From the NCBI GenBank assembly GCA_035604215.1, contig DATNIW010000042.1:3314-67313 (forward strand): a DNA stretch of 64,000 bases, in the 5' to 3' direction. This DNA is from UBA5070 sp035604215. GTDB lineage: Bacteria; Fibrobacterota; Fibrobacteria; UBA5070. Shown here piece by piece: positions 28,498 through 36,537 of the stretch (its first letter is position 1; the number at the start of each line of letters is the position of its first letter). The position numbers and the translations under genes were made by a program. The notes under the pieces are model-generated. The model did no database searches, had not been told where the DNA came from, and saw only the letters and a program-made list of their open reading frames with translations.

Positions 28498-29559
28498 ATG
28501 GAAGACGCGAAGCGCTATTGGAGCAAGGGGCTGGAGGATGTCCCGGCCTATGTCCCCGGCGAGCAGCCGCAGGGCGAAGGTTGGATCAAGCTCAACACCA
28601 ACGAGAATCCCTACGGGCCGAGCCCCAAGGCCCTGGAAGCCGCACGCGAGGCCATGGGCGATCGGTTGCGTCTGTACCCGGAGCCATCGGGCAGGATCGT
28701 TCGGGAGGCGGTGGCCCAAGTCCACGACGTGGAGGCCCGGGACGTCTTCACGGGAAACGGTTCCGACGAGATCCTCGCCTTCGCCTTCCGAGCCTTCTTC
28801 GACCAGGGCTCCCCCATCCTCTTTCCCGACGTCACCTATTCCTTCTACCCCATCTGGGCGCGCGCCTTCTCCCTGCCCTTCCGCACCATCCCCCTGCGCG
28901 AAGATTTCTCGATGGAGCCGGACGACTACCAGGGCGAGTCGGGCGGGATCATCTTCCCCAACCCGAACGCCCCGACGGCCAGAGCCCTGGAACGGGGATC
29001 GGTGGAACGGATCCTGTCGCGGAACCCCGCCCGCCTGGTGCTGGTGGACGAGGCCTACATCGATTTCGGCGGTCGGACCGCGATCCCTCTGACCAAGCGC
29101 TTTCCCAACCTGCTCGTGGTCCACACCCTTTCCAAGTCGCGGTCGCTGGCGGGTCTGCGCGCCGCCTTCGCGGTGGGAAGCCCCGGGCTGGTGCCGGCAC
29201 TGGAACGCGTGCGCGACTGGTACAACTCCTACACCTTGGACAGCATCGCCCAAGCCGCCGCCGCCGCCGCCATCCGCGACGTCGGATGGACCGAAGAAAT
29301 TTCGCGGAAGATCCAATCCACCCGGGAGAGGTTCGCCGCGGAGCTCTCGCTCCAAGGCTGGTCCGTGGTGCCTTCGTGCGCCAATTTCGTCTTCGCCGCA
29401 CATCCCCGGCTCTCCTCCAAGGATCTCCAAGCCTCACTGCGAGAACGGCAGATCCTGGTGCGGGCCTTTTCCGGCCCCCGCCTGGAACGGCATGTGCGCA
29501 TCAGCATCGGCACGGATGCGGAGATGGACGCGGTCGCGAGGGTCGTTCGGTCGCTCTGA
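28498..29559 (+). CDS. hisC: Histidinol-phosphate aminotransferase
   Basis: This 353-residue pyridoxal-phosphate enzyme of fold type I catalyses the transamination of imidazole acetol-phosphate in histidine synthesis. It has the HisC opening LNTNENPYGPSP, the GNGSDEIL motif, VDEAYIDFG, and the PLP-lysine segment HTLSKSRSLAGLR. The C-terminal RHVRISIGT carries the conserved carboxylate-binding arginine. One oddity is that the usual NPNNPTG segment reads NPNAPTA. An AAGGAG ribosome-binding site lies directly before the ATG. No other his genes are nearby; an aminotransferase for a related amino acid remains possible. Confidence 0.9.
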   Translation: MEDAKRYWSKGLEDVPAYVPGEQPQGEGWIKLNTNENPYGPSPKALEAAREAMGDRLRLYPEPSGRIVREAVAQVHDVEARDVFTGNGSDEILAFAFRAFFDQGSPILFPDVTYSFYPIWARAFSLPFRTIPLREDFSMEPDDYQGESGGIIFPNPNAPTARALERGSVERILSRNPARLVLVDEAYIDFGGRTAIPLTKRFPNLLVVHTLSKSRSLAGLRAAFAVGSPGLVPALERVRDWYNSYTLDSIAQAAAAAAIRDVGWTEEISRKIQSTRERFAAELSLQGWSVVPSCANFVFAAHPRLSSKDLQASLRERQILVRAFSGPRLERHVRISIGTDAEMDAVARVVRSL

Positions 29560-29575
29560 GGAAGCGGCGAAGGGA

Positions 29576-30025
29576 CTAGGCGGGGAGGAGGGCGGACACC
29601 AGCGCCTGGACGGCCTTTCCGTCGGCGCGGCCCTTGACCTGGGGCATCACGAGCGAAAGGACCTTGCCCTTGTCCTTCGCGGAAAGCGCACCCGATTCGG
29701 CCACCGCCGCCCGGACGATGGCGTCGAGTTCGTCGGGCTCGAGCTGTGCGGGCTGGTAGGCCCGGAACAGATCGGCCTGCATCCGTTCGCGCTCGGCGAG
29801 CTCGGGTCGTCCGCCTGCATCCATCTGGGAAGCGGCGTCCTCGCGTTGCTTGATGGCCTTGGTCACCGCGGCGACGCAATCTTCGTCGGTCGGTTCCCGC
29901 CGCCCCGCGTCGATGGTGATCTTCTTGATGTCGGAAGAGAGGGTGCGCAACGCCAGGAGCTTCTCCGAGTCGCGGGCCTTCATCGCATCCTTGATGTCCT
30001 CCTGCAGCTTCAGGAAGACAGGCAT
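29576..30025 (-). CDS. GatB/YqeY domain protein
   Basis: This 149-residue protein is YqeY-like and related to the tRNA-binding tail of GatB. The typical opening LQEDIKDAMKARDSEKLLALR and the segment DEDCVAAVTKAIKQREDA are present, and the ending has KGRADGKAVQALV. It probably binds tRNA or assists tRNA-dependent amidation or other tRNA-associated reactions; the family's function is not settled. It follows rpsU directly (one base separates the genes), a conserved bacterial arrangement. Confidence 0.9.
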   Translation of the reverse strand: MPVFLKLQEDIKDAMKARDSEKLLALRTLSSDIKKITIDAGRREPTDEDCVAAVTKAIKQREDAASQMDAGGRPELAERERMQADLFRAYQPAQLEPDELDAIVRAAVAESGALSAKDKGKVLSLVMPQVKGRADGKAVQALVSALLPA

Positions 30026-30026
30026 T

Positions 30027-30230
30027 TCAGAAGCCCCGGTTGCGCGCGGAATTTTCCTTCACGGCCTTGCGCTTGGCGGCGTTCTCGCGACGCTTGCGGC
30101 TTTCCGATGGCTTTTCGTAGTACTGCCCCTTCTTGACGTCCGAGATGATGCCGGTCTTCTCGCATGTCTTGGTGAAGCGGCGGAGGGCCTTTTCGAAGGA
30201 TTCGTTGGCTCGGACGATGACGCCGGTCAT
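30027..30230 (-). CDS. rpsU: 30S ribosomal protein S21
   Basis: This 67-residue basic protein is bS21 of the small ribosomal subunit. It has the family opening VIVRANESFEKALRRFTKTCEKTG and the typical SRKRRENAAKRKAV tail. The ATG at 30230 is preceded by a GGAGAAAC sequence on the minus strand. Its immediate partner is the YqeY-like gene, the usual context. Confidence 0.97.
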   Translation of the reverse strand: MTGVIVRANESFEKALRRFTKTCEKTGIISDVKKGQYYEKPSESRKRRENAAKRKAVKENSARNRGF

Positions 30231-30308
30231 GGGTTTCTCCTGAAACTGTTGAGAGGTGGGGAAAAATGTCTTCTCCACGGCCAAAAGGGAAGGGGGGTTG
30301 GGTGTGGA

Positions 30309-30334
30309 GACGCAAAATTTCGCGTCCTTACGCG
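30309..30334 (+). repeat. Interspersed palindromic repeat, copy 1 (upstream of amtB)
   Basis: The 26 bases here match 32006-32031 at 25 of 26 positions. The core GACGCAAAATTTCGCGTC is a near-palindrome. It lies in the rpsU-amtB intergenic region. The outer arms are imperfect in this copy. Confidence 0.75.
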
Positions 30335-30429
30335 CCTCACCGACAATTCGGCACCCTTTTCTGTCAATTCCTCCCATGATGATGACAATCAAAAGCGATT
30401 GTTTCCTTCGGACGAATATTTAACGATAA

Positions 30430-30459
30430 TTGACGTATAGGCGCAATTATTGCTATTTA
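30430..30459 (+). promoter_or_regulatory. Candidate sigma70-type promoter of amtB
   Basis: TTGACG (30430-30435) and TATTTA (30454-30459) are separated by 18 bases in an AT-rich island, about 50 bases before the amtB ATG. This is consensus matching only. Confidence 0.45.
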
Positions 30460-30510
30460 TCTGACAAACTTTGCGCTATTGTCAGTGCGAGGAGTCCCAA
30501 GGAAGCGTTC

Positions 30511-31983
30511 ATGTCGAGTTGGCTTCGGAGTGCCTGCGTGGGGCTCCTCTTGGTGTGCGTTTCGGCCCATTCGGAAGAATCGAAGAGCTCCAAATCTTCC
30601 GATCTTCCCTCCGTTCCTCCGATTTCTGTCGTTCGGGACACGCAGGTCCTGCATCGGCTCGCCGATCTGGAGGCCTATGTCAACAACGAGCCGCGCGTGG
30701 ACTTCGCCTCCTCGCGGATCCAATCGCCCGGGCCGGGCCACAACGCGTGGCTGATGATCTCGGCGGCGCTGGTCCTGTTCATGACCCTGCCCGGGCTGAC
30801 CCTCTTCTTCGGCGGCATGGTGCGCTCCAAGAACGTGCTCTCCATCCTCGCGCAATGCATGGGCATCACCGGAGTGGTGACCCTGCTCTGGTGGGCCGTC
30901 GGCTATTCCCTGGTGTTCGCCCCCGGCAATGCCTTCCTGGGTGGTCTGGATTACGCGTTCTTCCACGGTGTGACCGCCGAGCCGAATCCCGTCTATTCCA
31001 ACTGGGTCAGCCAGAACGTCTTCGCGATGTTCGAACTGATGTTCGCGATCATCACCCCCGCCCTGCTGGTGGGAGCCGCCGCCGAGCGGATCCGGTTCTC
31101 CTCCATGATCCTGGTTTCCGTGCTTTGGCTGTTTCTCGTGTACATCCCCATCGCCCACATGGCCTGGGGCGCGGACGGCCTGTTCAACGGGGTGGGAAAT
31201 CCGCACGCGTCCATCAAGGCGCTGGACTTCGCCGGAGGCTTCGCCGTGGAGATGGCGTCCGGATGGTCGGCCCTGGCGCTGGTGCTGGTCCTGGGACACC
31301 GCAAGGGCTACGGGCACGATCCCATGGCGCCCCATTCCATGGTCCTGGCGATGACCGGAGCGGGACTCCTGTGGGTGGGATGGTACGGGTTCAACGTGGG
31401 ATCGGCCCTGGGCGCCGACAGCGTGGCATCCAACGCATTCGTGGCCACGACCATGGCGGCCGCGGCGTCGTCCCTGGTCTGGCCGGGACTGGAGTGGCTG
31501 CTCCACGGGAAGCCCACGGTGCTCGGGTTCTGCTCGGGGATCGTCGCGGGACTCGTGGCCATCACCCCGGCGGCGGGATTTGTCACCTCGGGCGCCGCCA
31601 TCCTGATCGGGTCGCTGGGAACCACGGGATCGTTCTTCGCCTCCATGCGGCTCAAGCATCTGCTCCGCTACGACGACGCGCTGGACACCTTCGGGGTCCA
31701 CGGCGTGGCCGGCACCATCGGCACCCTGCTGACCGGTGTGTTCGCCACCGCCCTCGTCAACCCCAATGTCCGCACGCACCTGGGATCGCTGCTGGGCGGC
31801 GGGCTTTGGCTAGAGCAGGCCAAGGCCATGGCGATCGTGGCCGTCCTCGCCTTCGCGGGAACGGCGGCCATCACCTGGGCGGTGAAGGTCACCGTGGGCC
31901 TCCGACCGACCCCGGAAGAGGAGGTGGCCGGATTGGACTACGCGGAACACGGCGAGGTCGGGTACAGGTACGACGAGGCGTAG
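30511..31983 (+). CDS. amtB: Ammonium transporter with N-terminal signal peptide
   Basis: This 490-residue channel moves ammonium across the inner membrane. It has a signal peptide-like start (MSSWLRSACVGLLLVCVSA), a roughly 60-residue charged linker, then eleven membrane helices. The family's twin histidines are kept: one in IPIAHMAWG and one in FGVHGVAGTIG, which follows DDALDT. FFGGMVRSKNVLS near the start is the conserved helix 1-2 region. The tail ends EHGEVGYRYDEA, the C-terminal segment contacted by GlnK. No glnK gene is adjacent. An AAGGAAG ribosome-binding site precedes the ATG. The gene lies between two copies of the same palindromic repeat (30309 and 31999). Confidence 0.93.
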   Translation: MSSWLRSACVGLLLVCVSAHSEESKSSKSSDLPSVPPISVVRDTQVLHRLADLEAYVNNEPRVDFASSRIQSPGPGHNAWLMISAALVLFMTLPGLTLFFGGMVRSKNVLSILAQCMGITGVVTLLWWAVGYSLVFAPGNAFLGGLDYAFFHGVTAEPNPVYSNWVSQNVFAMFELMFAIITPALLVGAAAERIRFSSMILVSVLWLFLVYIPIAHMAWGADGLFNGVGNPHASIKALDFAGGFAVEMASGWSALALVLVLGHRKGYGHDPMAPHSMVLAMTGAGLLWVGWYGFNVGSALGADSVASNAFVATTMAAAASSLVWPGLEWLLHGKPTVLGFCSGIVAGLVAITPAAGFVTSGAAILIGSLGTTGSFFASMRLKHLLRYDDALDTFGVHGVAGTIGTLLTGVFATALVNPNVRTHLGSLLGGGLWLEQAKAMAIVAVLAFAGTAAITWAVKVTVGLRPTPEEEVAGLDYAEHGEVGYRYDEA

Positions 31984-31998
31984 GGATTCGGGGATCGG

Positions 31999-32030
31999 GC
32001 GTAGGGACGCAAAATTTCGCGTCCCTACGC
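31999..32030. repeat. Interspersed palindromic repeat, copy 2 (hairpin between convergent amtB and Rieske genes)
   Basis: Perfect 12-base arms (GCGTAGGGACGC at 31999-32010 and its complement at 32019-32030) flank an eight-base loop AAAATTTC. It lies between the stop codons of amtB and the Rieske gene, so it could also act as a bidirectional terminator, although no T-run follows. Confidence 0.8.
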
Positions 32031-32046
32031 GTCCCCACCGGGACCC

Positions 32047-32397
32047 CTACGCCCGGGGAACCTCCACCAGCGCGTCCGATCCGGATTCCAGGACGACATA
32101 GGACAGCAGCGGAGCGCCCTGGCAGGGCCCGAAGACGCACAGGCCGTCCTCGGGCCGGTAGAGCGCTCCGTGGACCTTGCACTGGATCATCTTCAGCTCC
32201 TCGTTCCAGAATTCGGCGTCATCCATGTCCAGGGGACAGGGCCAATGGCGGCAGCGGTTGCGGAAAGCGCGCAGTCCATCGGGGACGCGGATCACGAAAC
32301 CCTGCTCGTCGGAATCCGGAAGATCGAAGGTCTTCGCCTCGCCAAGCCCCAGAAGTACGGCTTTCGGCACGCGAATGGTGGTAGAATCGGGCATCAT
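32047..32397 (-). CDS. Rieske-type [2Fe-2S] domain protein
   Basis: This 116-residue protein has the Rieske pattern of two Cys-x-His / Cys-x2-His pairs: CRHWPCPLD near residue 52, and later CKVHGALYRPEDG with GPCQG following. The spacer between the pairs is somewhat longer than in most ferredoxin components. There is no signal peptide, so it is a cytoplasmic ferredoxin-like electron carrier. No oxygenase gene is adjacent. Two ATG codons (32397 and 32394) are possible starts. Confidence 0.8.
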   Translation of the reverse strand: MMPDSTTIRVPKAVLLGLGEAKTFDLPDSDEQGFVIRVPDGLRAFRNRCRHWPCPLDMDDAEFWNEELKMIQCKVHGALYRPEDGLCVFGPCQGAPLLSYVVLESGSDALVEVPRA

Positions 32398-32481
32398 GGG
32401 ACGTACCTGCCAGGAGTATCTTTCGAAACAAGATTCAAAATTCCCGGCTGAAGCGGCCGGAAAATCCGGGAGAGCTCGTCG

Positions 32482-34188
32482 GTGGCGCTGAAACTTGGCG
32501 AAATGATGGTGGACAGCGGGCTGATCTCCAAGGAGCAGCTTCTTTCCGCCCTCAAGAGCCAGAAGTCGTCCGGCGGGAAGCTCGGCGAGAACCTGGTGAA
32601 GGTGGGCGCGGTCCTGGACGAGGAGGAAATCGCCTCCTTCGTCGCCAAGCAGATGAACCTGGGCCGGATCACCCTGCCGGACATCGACCTCGAGGAGAGC
32701 ACCGTCAAGCTCATCCCCCAGGACCTGGCGATGAAATACATCGTCATCGCGGTGAGCCGCACCAACAAGGTCCTGACGGTCGCGACTTCGGACCCCCGCA
32801 ACGTGTACGTGCTGGACGCGATCAAGTTCATCACCGGCTGCACCGTCAAACCCGTGGTCGCTCCGGAAAGCCAGATCCGCGCCTGCTTGGAGAAGTACTA
32901 CCAGGCCTCCATGCAGAAGGAGATGGCCGACATCCTGGGCGCCGTCGGCGACGACATGGAGATCGTTCGGGACACCAACGAGGACGCCGAGGCGGCCAAC
33001 GCACTGGCCGCGGTGGACGACGCCCCTCTGGTCAAGCTGGTCAACAAGCTCCTGATGGACGCGATCCGCATGCACGCCTCGGACATCCACGTCGAGATCT
33101 ACGAGAAGGTGATGCGGGTCCGGTACCGGGTGGACGGGACGCTCCGCGAGATCAGCTCGCTGCCGTTCCGACTTCGCCACGCCATCGTCTCGCGCTTGAA
33201 GATCATGTCCAGCCTGGACATCTCGGAACGCCGCCTTCCCCAGGACGGCCGGATCAAGCTCAAGACCCCGCAGGGGAAGACGGTGGACCTGCGCGTGAAC
33301 ACCCTGCCGTGCATCTTCGGCGAGAAGGTGGTCATGCGCATCCTGGACTCGGGGAACCTCCAGCTGGACCTCTCCAAGCTCGGTCTGCACGAGAAGGGCC
33401 TGCGCGACCTCCAGGAAGCCATCGACGCGCCCTTCGGGATGATCCTGGTCACCGGCCCCACGGGGTCGGGGAAATCGACGACCCTCTACTCCGCCATCTC
33501 CACCATCAACGACGTCGGCGTGAACATCATGACCGCCGAGGATCCGGTGGAGTACAACCTCCACGGGATCAACCAGGTCCAGGTCCACGCCGAGATCGGT
33601 CTGACCTTCGCCTCGGCGCTGCGCGCCTTCCTTCGCCAGGACCCCGACGTCATCATGGTGGGCGAAATGCGCGACCTGGAAACCGCCGAGATCGGCGTCA
33701 AGGCAGCCCTGACGGGCCACCTGGTGCTCTCCACCCTGCACACCAACGACGCGCCCAGCACCATCAACCGCCTGATCGACATGGGAATCGAACCCTTCCT
33801 GGTCGCGAGTTCCTGCCGCCTGATCATCGCCCAGCGCCTGGTGCGCCGTATCTGTCCCGAATGCCGGATGTCCGACGACGAGAGCAAGACCCCGGCCCTG
33901 CAGCGCCTGCTCCGCATCGACGACGAACTCTTCGGGAACCTGAAGCTCTACAAGGGCCGCGGATGCGACAACTGCCTCGGCTCGGGATACAAGGGCCGGC
34001 AGGGCGTCTACGAGATCATGCCCATCAGCGCGGCCATCAAGCAGCTGATCGTGGATCGATCCAGCGTGGAGGAGATCCGGCAGGCCGCCATCGGCGACGG
34101 GGTCCTCACGCTGCGCTCGGCGGCCCTCAAGCTCCTGGAGGAGGGGGTCACCACCGCCCAGGAAGTGATTCGTTCCACAGACACCTGA
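32482..34188 (+). CDS. pilB: Type IV pilus extension ATPase PilB (GspE family)
   Basis: This 568-residue secretion ATPase powers assembly of type IV pili at the inner-membrane base. An N-terminal MshEN/GspEII domain (residues 1-150) begins LGEMMVDSGLISKEQLL. The ATPase core has VTGPTGSGKSTTLYS (Walker A), the Asp box TAEDPVEYNLHG, Walker B in QDPDVIMVGEMRD, and the His box TLHTNDAP. A zinc-binding tetracysteine pair (CPECR and CDNC) is present, typical of PilB/GspE and absent from PilT. GTG start. The gene opens the pilB-pilT-pilC-pilS operon. Confidence 0.95.
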   Translation: MALKLGEMMVDSGLISKEQLLSALKSQKSSGGKLGENLVKVGAVLDEEEIASFVAKQMNLGRITLPDIDLEESTVKLIPQDLAMKYIVIAVSRTNKVLTVATSDPRNVYVLDAIKFITGCTVKPVVAPESQIRACLEKYYQASMQKEMADILGAVGDDMEIVRDTNEDAEAANALAAVDDAPLVKLVNKLLMDAIRMHASDIHVEIYEKVMRVRYRVDGTLREISSLPFRLRHAIVSRLKIMSSLDISERRLPQDGRIKLKTPQGKTVDLRVNTLPCIFGEKVVMRILDSGNLQLDLSKLGLHEKGLRDLQEAIDAPFGMILVTGPTGSGKSTTLYSAISTINDVGVNIMTAEDPVEYNLHGINQVQVHAEIGLTFASALRAFLRQDPDVIMVGEMRDLETAEIGVKAALTGHLVLSTLHTNDAPSTINRLIDMGIEPFLVASSCRLIIAQRLVRRICPECRMSDDESKTPALQRLLRIDDELFGNLKLYKGRGCDNCLGSGYKGRQGVYEIMPISAAIKQLIVDRSSVEEIRQAAIGDGVLTLRSAALKLLEEGVTTAQEVIRSTDT

Positions 34189-34206
34189 TCCAGTCGCGGA
34201 GACTCA

Positions 34207-35319
34207 ATGGTCAACGTACTCGAGCTCATCACGAAAATGATCGAATGGAGGGCCTCGGACCTCCACATCACCGTCAACTCCCCCCCCATGCTCCGGGTGG
34301 ACGGCTCTCTGCGACCCTACGACAACCACCCGCTCACCCCCGAGGAGGCCCAGCAGGTCTGCTACAGCGTGATGAAGGAGGAGCAGAAGAAGAAGTTCGA
34401 GGATTTCGACCTCGACAAGGAGCGCGGACGCCAGGTGGACTTCTCCTTCGGGATCCGCCACCAGATGGCCGACGGACGGCCCTTCGAGGCGCGCTTCCGG
34501 GCCAACGTCTTCATGCAGCGGGGCAACACGTCCATGGTGATGCGCCACATCCCCACCGAGATCCGCGGCATCGAGGACCTGGGACTGCCCAAGATCGTCA
34601 ACGAATTCTGCGACCGGGCGAGGGGGCTGGTCCTGGTGACCGGGCCAACGGGTTCGGGAAAGTCCACCTCCCTGGCCTCCATGGTCGACAAGATCAACAT
34701 GGAACGGGCCGAGCACATCCTCACCATCGAGGACCCCATCGAGTTCGTGCACCGCCACAAGAAGTGCATCGTCAACCAGCGCGAGGTCTACTCGGACACC
34801 GCGAGCTTCACCCAGGCGCTGAAGGTCGCGCTCCGCCAGGATCCCGACGTCGTGCTGGTGGGCGAGATGCGCGACCGCGAAACGGTCGAGATCGGGCTGC
34901 AGATCGCCGAGACGGGCCACCTCACCTTCGCGACCCTGCACACCAATTCGGCGGCGCAGACCATCAACCGCATCATCGACATGTTCCAGCAGGGCGAGCG
35001 CGACGCCGTGCGCGGCCAACTGGCGTTCGTCCTGGAAGGCGTGGTCTGCCAGCAGCTCATCCCCAAGATCGGGGGCGGCCGCGTGATCGCCACCGAGGTC
35101 CTCAACGTGACGCCCGCCATCCGGTCCCTGATCCGGGACGACAAGGTCCACCAGATCCAGGGCATCATCGAGGTGGGACAGAAGTACGGGATGCAGACCC
35201 TGAACATGGACCTGGCCAAGCTGGTCATCCAGCGGAAGATCACCCGCGAGGACGCGGGCGTGTACTCGTCCGATCCCGACCAGCTCGACAAGTTCATCAC
35301 CGGCAATTTCCGACTCTAA
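34207..35319 (+). CDS. pilT: Type IV pilus retraction ATPase PilT
   Basis: This 370-residue ATPase drives pilus disassembly for twitching motility. It has ASDLHITVNSPPMLRVDG, Walker A TGPTGSGKSTSL, the Asp box IEDPIEFVHRHKK, Walker B QDPDVVLVGEMRD, the His box TLHTNSAAQT, and the PilT hallmark AIRSLIRDDK, which corresponds to the AIRNLIRE retraction motif. The zinc cysteines of PilB are missing, as expected. It begins 18 bases after pilB. Confidence 0.94.
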   Translation: MVNVLELITKMIEWRASDLHITVNSPPMLRVDGSLRPYDNHPLTPEEAQQVCYSVMKEEQKKKFEDFDLDKERGRQVDFSFGIRHQMADGRPFEARFRANVFMQRGNTSMVMRHIPTEIRGIEDLGLPKIVNEFCDRARGLVLVTGPTGSGKSTSLASMVDKINMERAEHILTIEDPIEFVHRHKKCIVNQREVYSDTASFTQALKVALRQDPDVVLVGEMRDRETVEIGLQIAETGHLTFATLHTNSAAQTINRIIDMFQQGERDAVRGQLAFVLEGVVCQQLIPKIGGGRVIATEVLNVTPAIRSLIRDDKVHQIQGIIEVGQKYGMQTLNMDLAKLVIQRKITREDAGVYSSDPDQLDKFITGNFRL

Positions 35320-35337
35320 TCCGGAAGGACCCCAGCC

Positions 35338-36537
35338 ATGCCAAGGTACAGCTACAAGGGAAAGTCCGTCGCGGGCAAGGCCGTGGAAGGGGAACTCGAA
35401 GCCGAGAACCTCGGCGCCGCCCAGGCCCTGGTCAAGAAGCGTCGCATCAAGGACGCCACCGTGCGCAAGGCGGGCGGCGGCGGTTTCCAGATCGGGACCG
35501 GCATCGGACTCAAGGACCTCTCGCGCTTCACGCGACAGTTCTCCGCCATGAACCAGGCGGGCCTTCCGCTCATCCAGTGCCTGGACATCCTGTCCGAACA
35601 GACCGAGAACAAGGCGCTGGCGCAGCGGATCCGCAAGATCTCCACGGACATCCAGGGCGGCGGAACACTGGCCGAATCCATGGAGAAGCACAAACCCGTC
35701 TTCTCCGAACTCTACTGCCAGATGGTGCGGGCCGGCGAGGCGGGCGGCATCCTGGACACCATCCTCTCTCGCCTCGCCGACTACCAGGAAGCGGCCGAAG
35801 CCCTGCGACGCAAGGTGAAGGGCGCCCTGACCTATCCCGTGATGGTGGCCATCGTCGCCATCGGCGCGGTCTTCGCGCTGATGACCCTGGTCGTGCCCGT
35901 CTTCGCCAACATGTTCAAGGACATGGGCGGCCAGCTCCCCACCCCGACCCGCGTCGTGATGGCCATCTCCGACTTCCTCAAGCACAACCTGTGGTGGATC
36001 CTGATCCTGATCGTCGGCGCCGTGGTTGGTCTCCTCCAGGCAATCAAGCGGAGCCCCCGGTTCAAGTACTTCTGGGACGGCCTGATGCTCAAGCTCCCGC
36101 TCTTCGGCGACCTGCAGCGCAAGAGCGCCGTGGCCAGATTCTGTCGCACGCTGGGGACCCTCCTCTCCTCGGGCGTGCCCATCCTGGACGCCCTGACCGT
36201 GACCGCGAGGACCTCGGGCAACGTCGTCCTCGAGGCGGGCATCTTCCGGACGGTCGAGGCCATCTCCGGCGGCCAGTCCATCGCCGAGCCGTTGAAGGCC
36301 ACGGGGGTGTTCCCGCCCATGGTCATCCAGATGATCGCGGTGGGCGAACGGACGGGTGGCCTTTCCGACATGCTCACCAGGGTGTCCGACTTCTACGACA
36401 CCGAGGTCGAGGCCGCCGTGGATTCGCTCACGTCCATGCTGGAACCCCTGGTCATCGTGGTCCTGGGCGGAATCATCGGCGCGGTGCTCATCGCCATGTA
36501 CCTGCCCATGTTCGAGATGGCCGGCAACATCAAGTGA
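35338..36537 (+). CDS. pilC: Type IV pilus inner-membrane platform protein PilC (GspF family)
   Basis: This 399-residue membrane protein forms the platform on which PilB and PilT act. It has the GspF domain twice: FTRQFSAMNQAGLPLIQCLDIL in the first half and FCRTLGTLLSSGVPILDALTV in the second, each followed by hydrophobic helices. The late segment DSLTSMLEPLVIVVLGGIIG with an ending in VLIAMYLPMFEM is conserved. It follows pilT after 18 bases, and its stop overlaps the next GTG (GTGA). Confidence 0.94.
   Translation: MPRYSYKGKSVAGKAVEGELEAENLGAAQALVKKRRIKDATVRKAGGGGFQIGTGIGLKDLSRFTRQFSAMNQAGLPLIQCLDILSEQTENKALAQRIRKISTDIQGGGTLAESMEKHKPVFSELYCQMVRAGEAGGILDTILSRLADYQEAAEALRRKVKGALTYPVMVAIVAIGAVFALMTLVVPVFANMFKDMGGQLPTPTRVVMAISDFLKHNLWWILILIVGAVVGLLQAIKRSPRFKYFWDGLMLKLPLFGDLQRKSAVARFCRTLGTLLSSGVPILDALTVTARTSGNVVLEAGIFRTVEAISGGQSIAEPLKATGVFPPMVIQMIAVGERTGGLSDMLTRVSDFYDTEVEAAVDSLTSMLEPLVIVVLGGIIGAVLIAMYLPMFEMAGNIK

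Noticed and set aside
30365..30510. A possible sigma54 (-24/-12) promoter for amtB.
   Set aside because: No TGGCAC-N5-TTGCA-like match is seen; the AT-rich TTGACG/TATTTA pair is the better candidate.
33309..36533. A possible N-terminal extension of the PilS-like kinase reading through pilB, pilT and pilC.
   Set aside because: It runs in a different frame over three well-recognised genes. The GTG at 36534 with GTGA overlap gives the correct kinase start.
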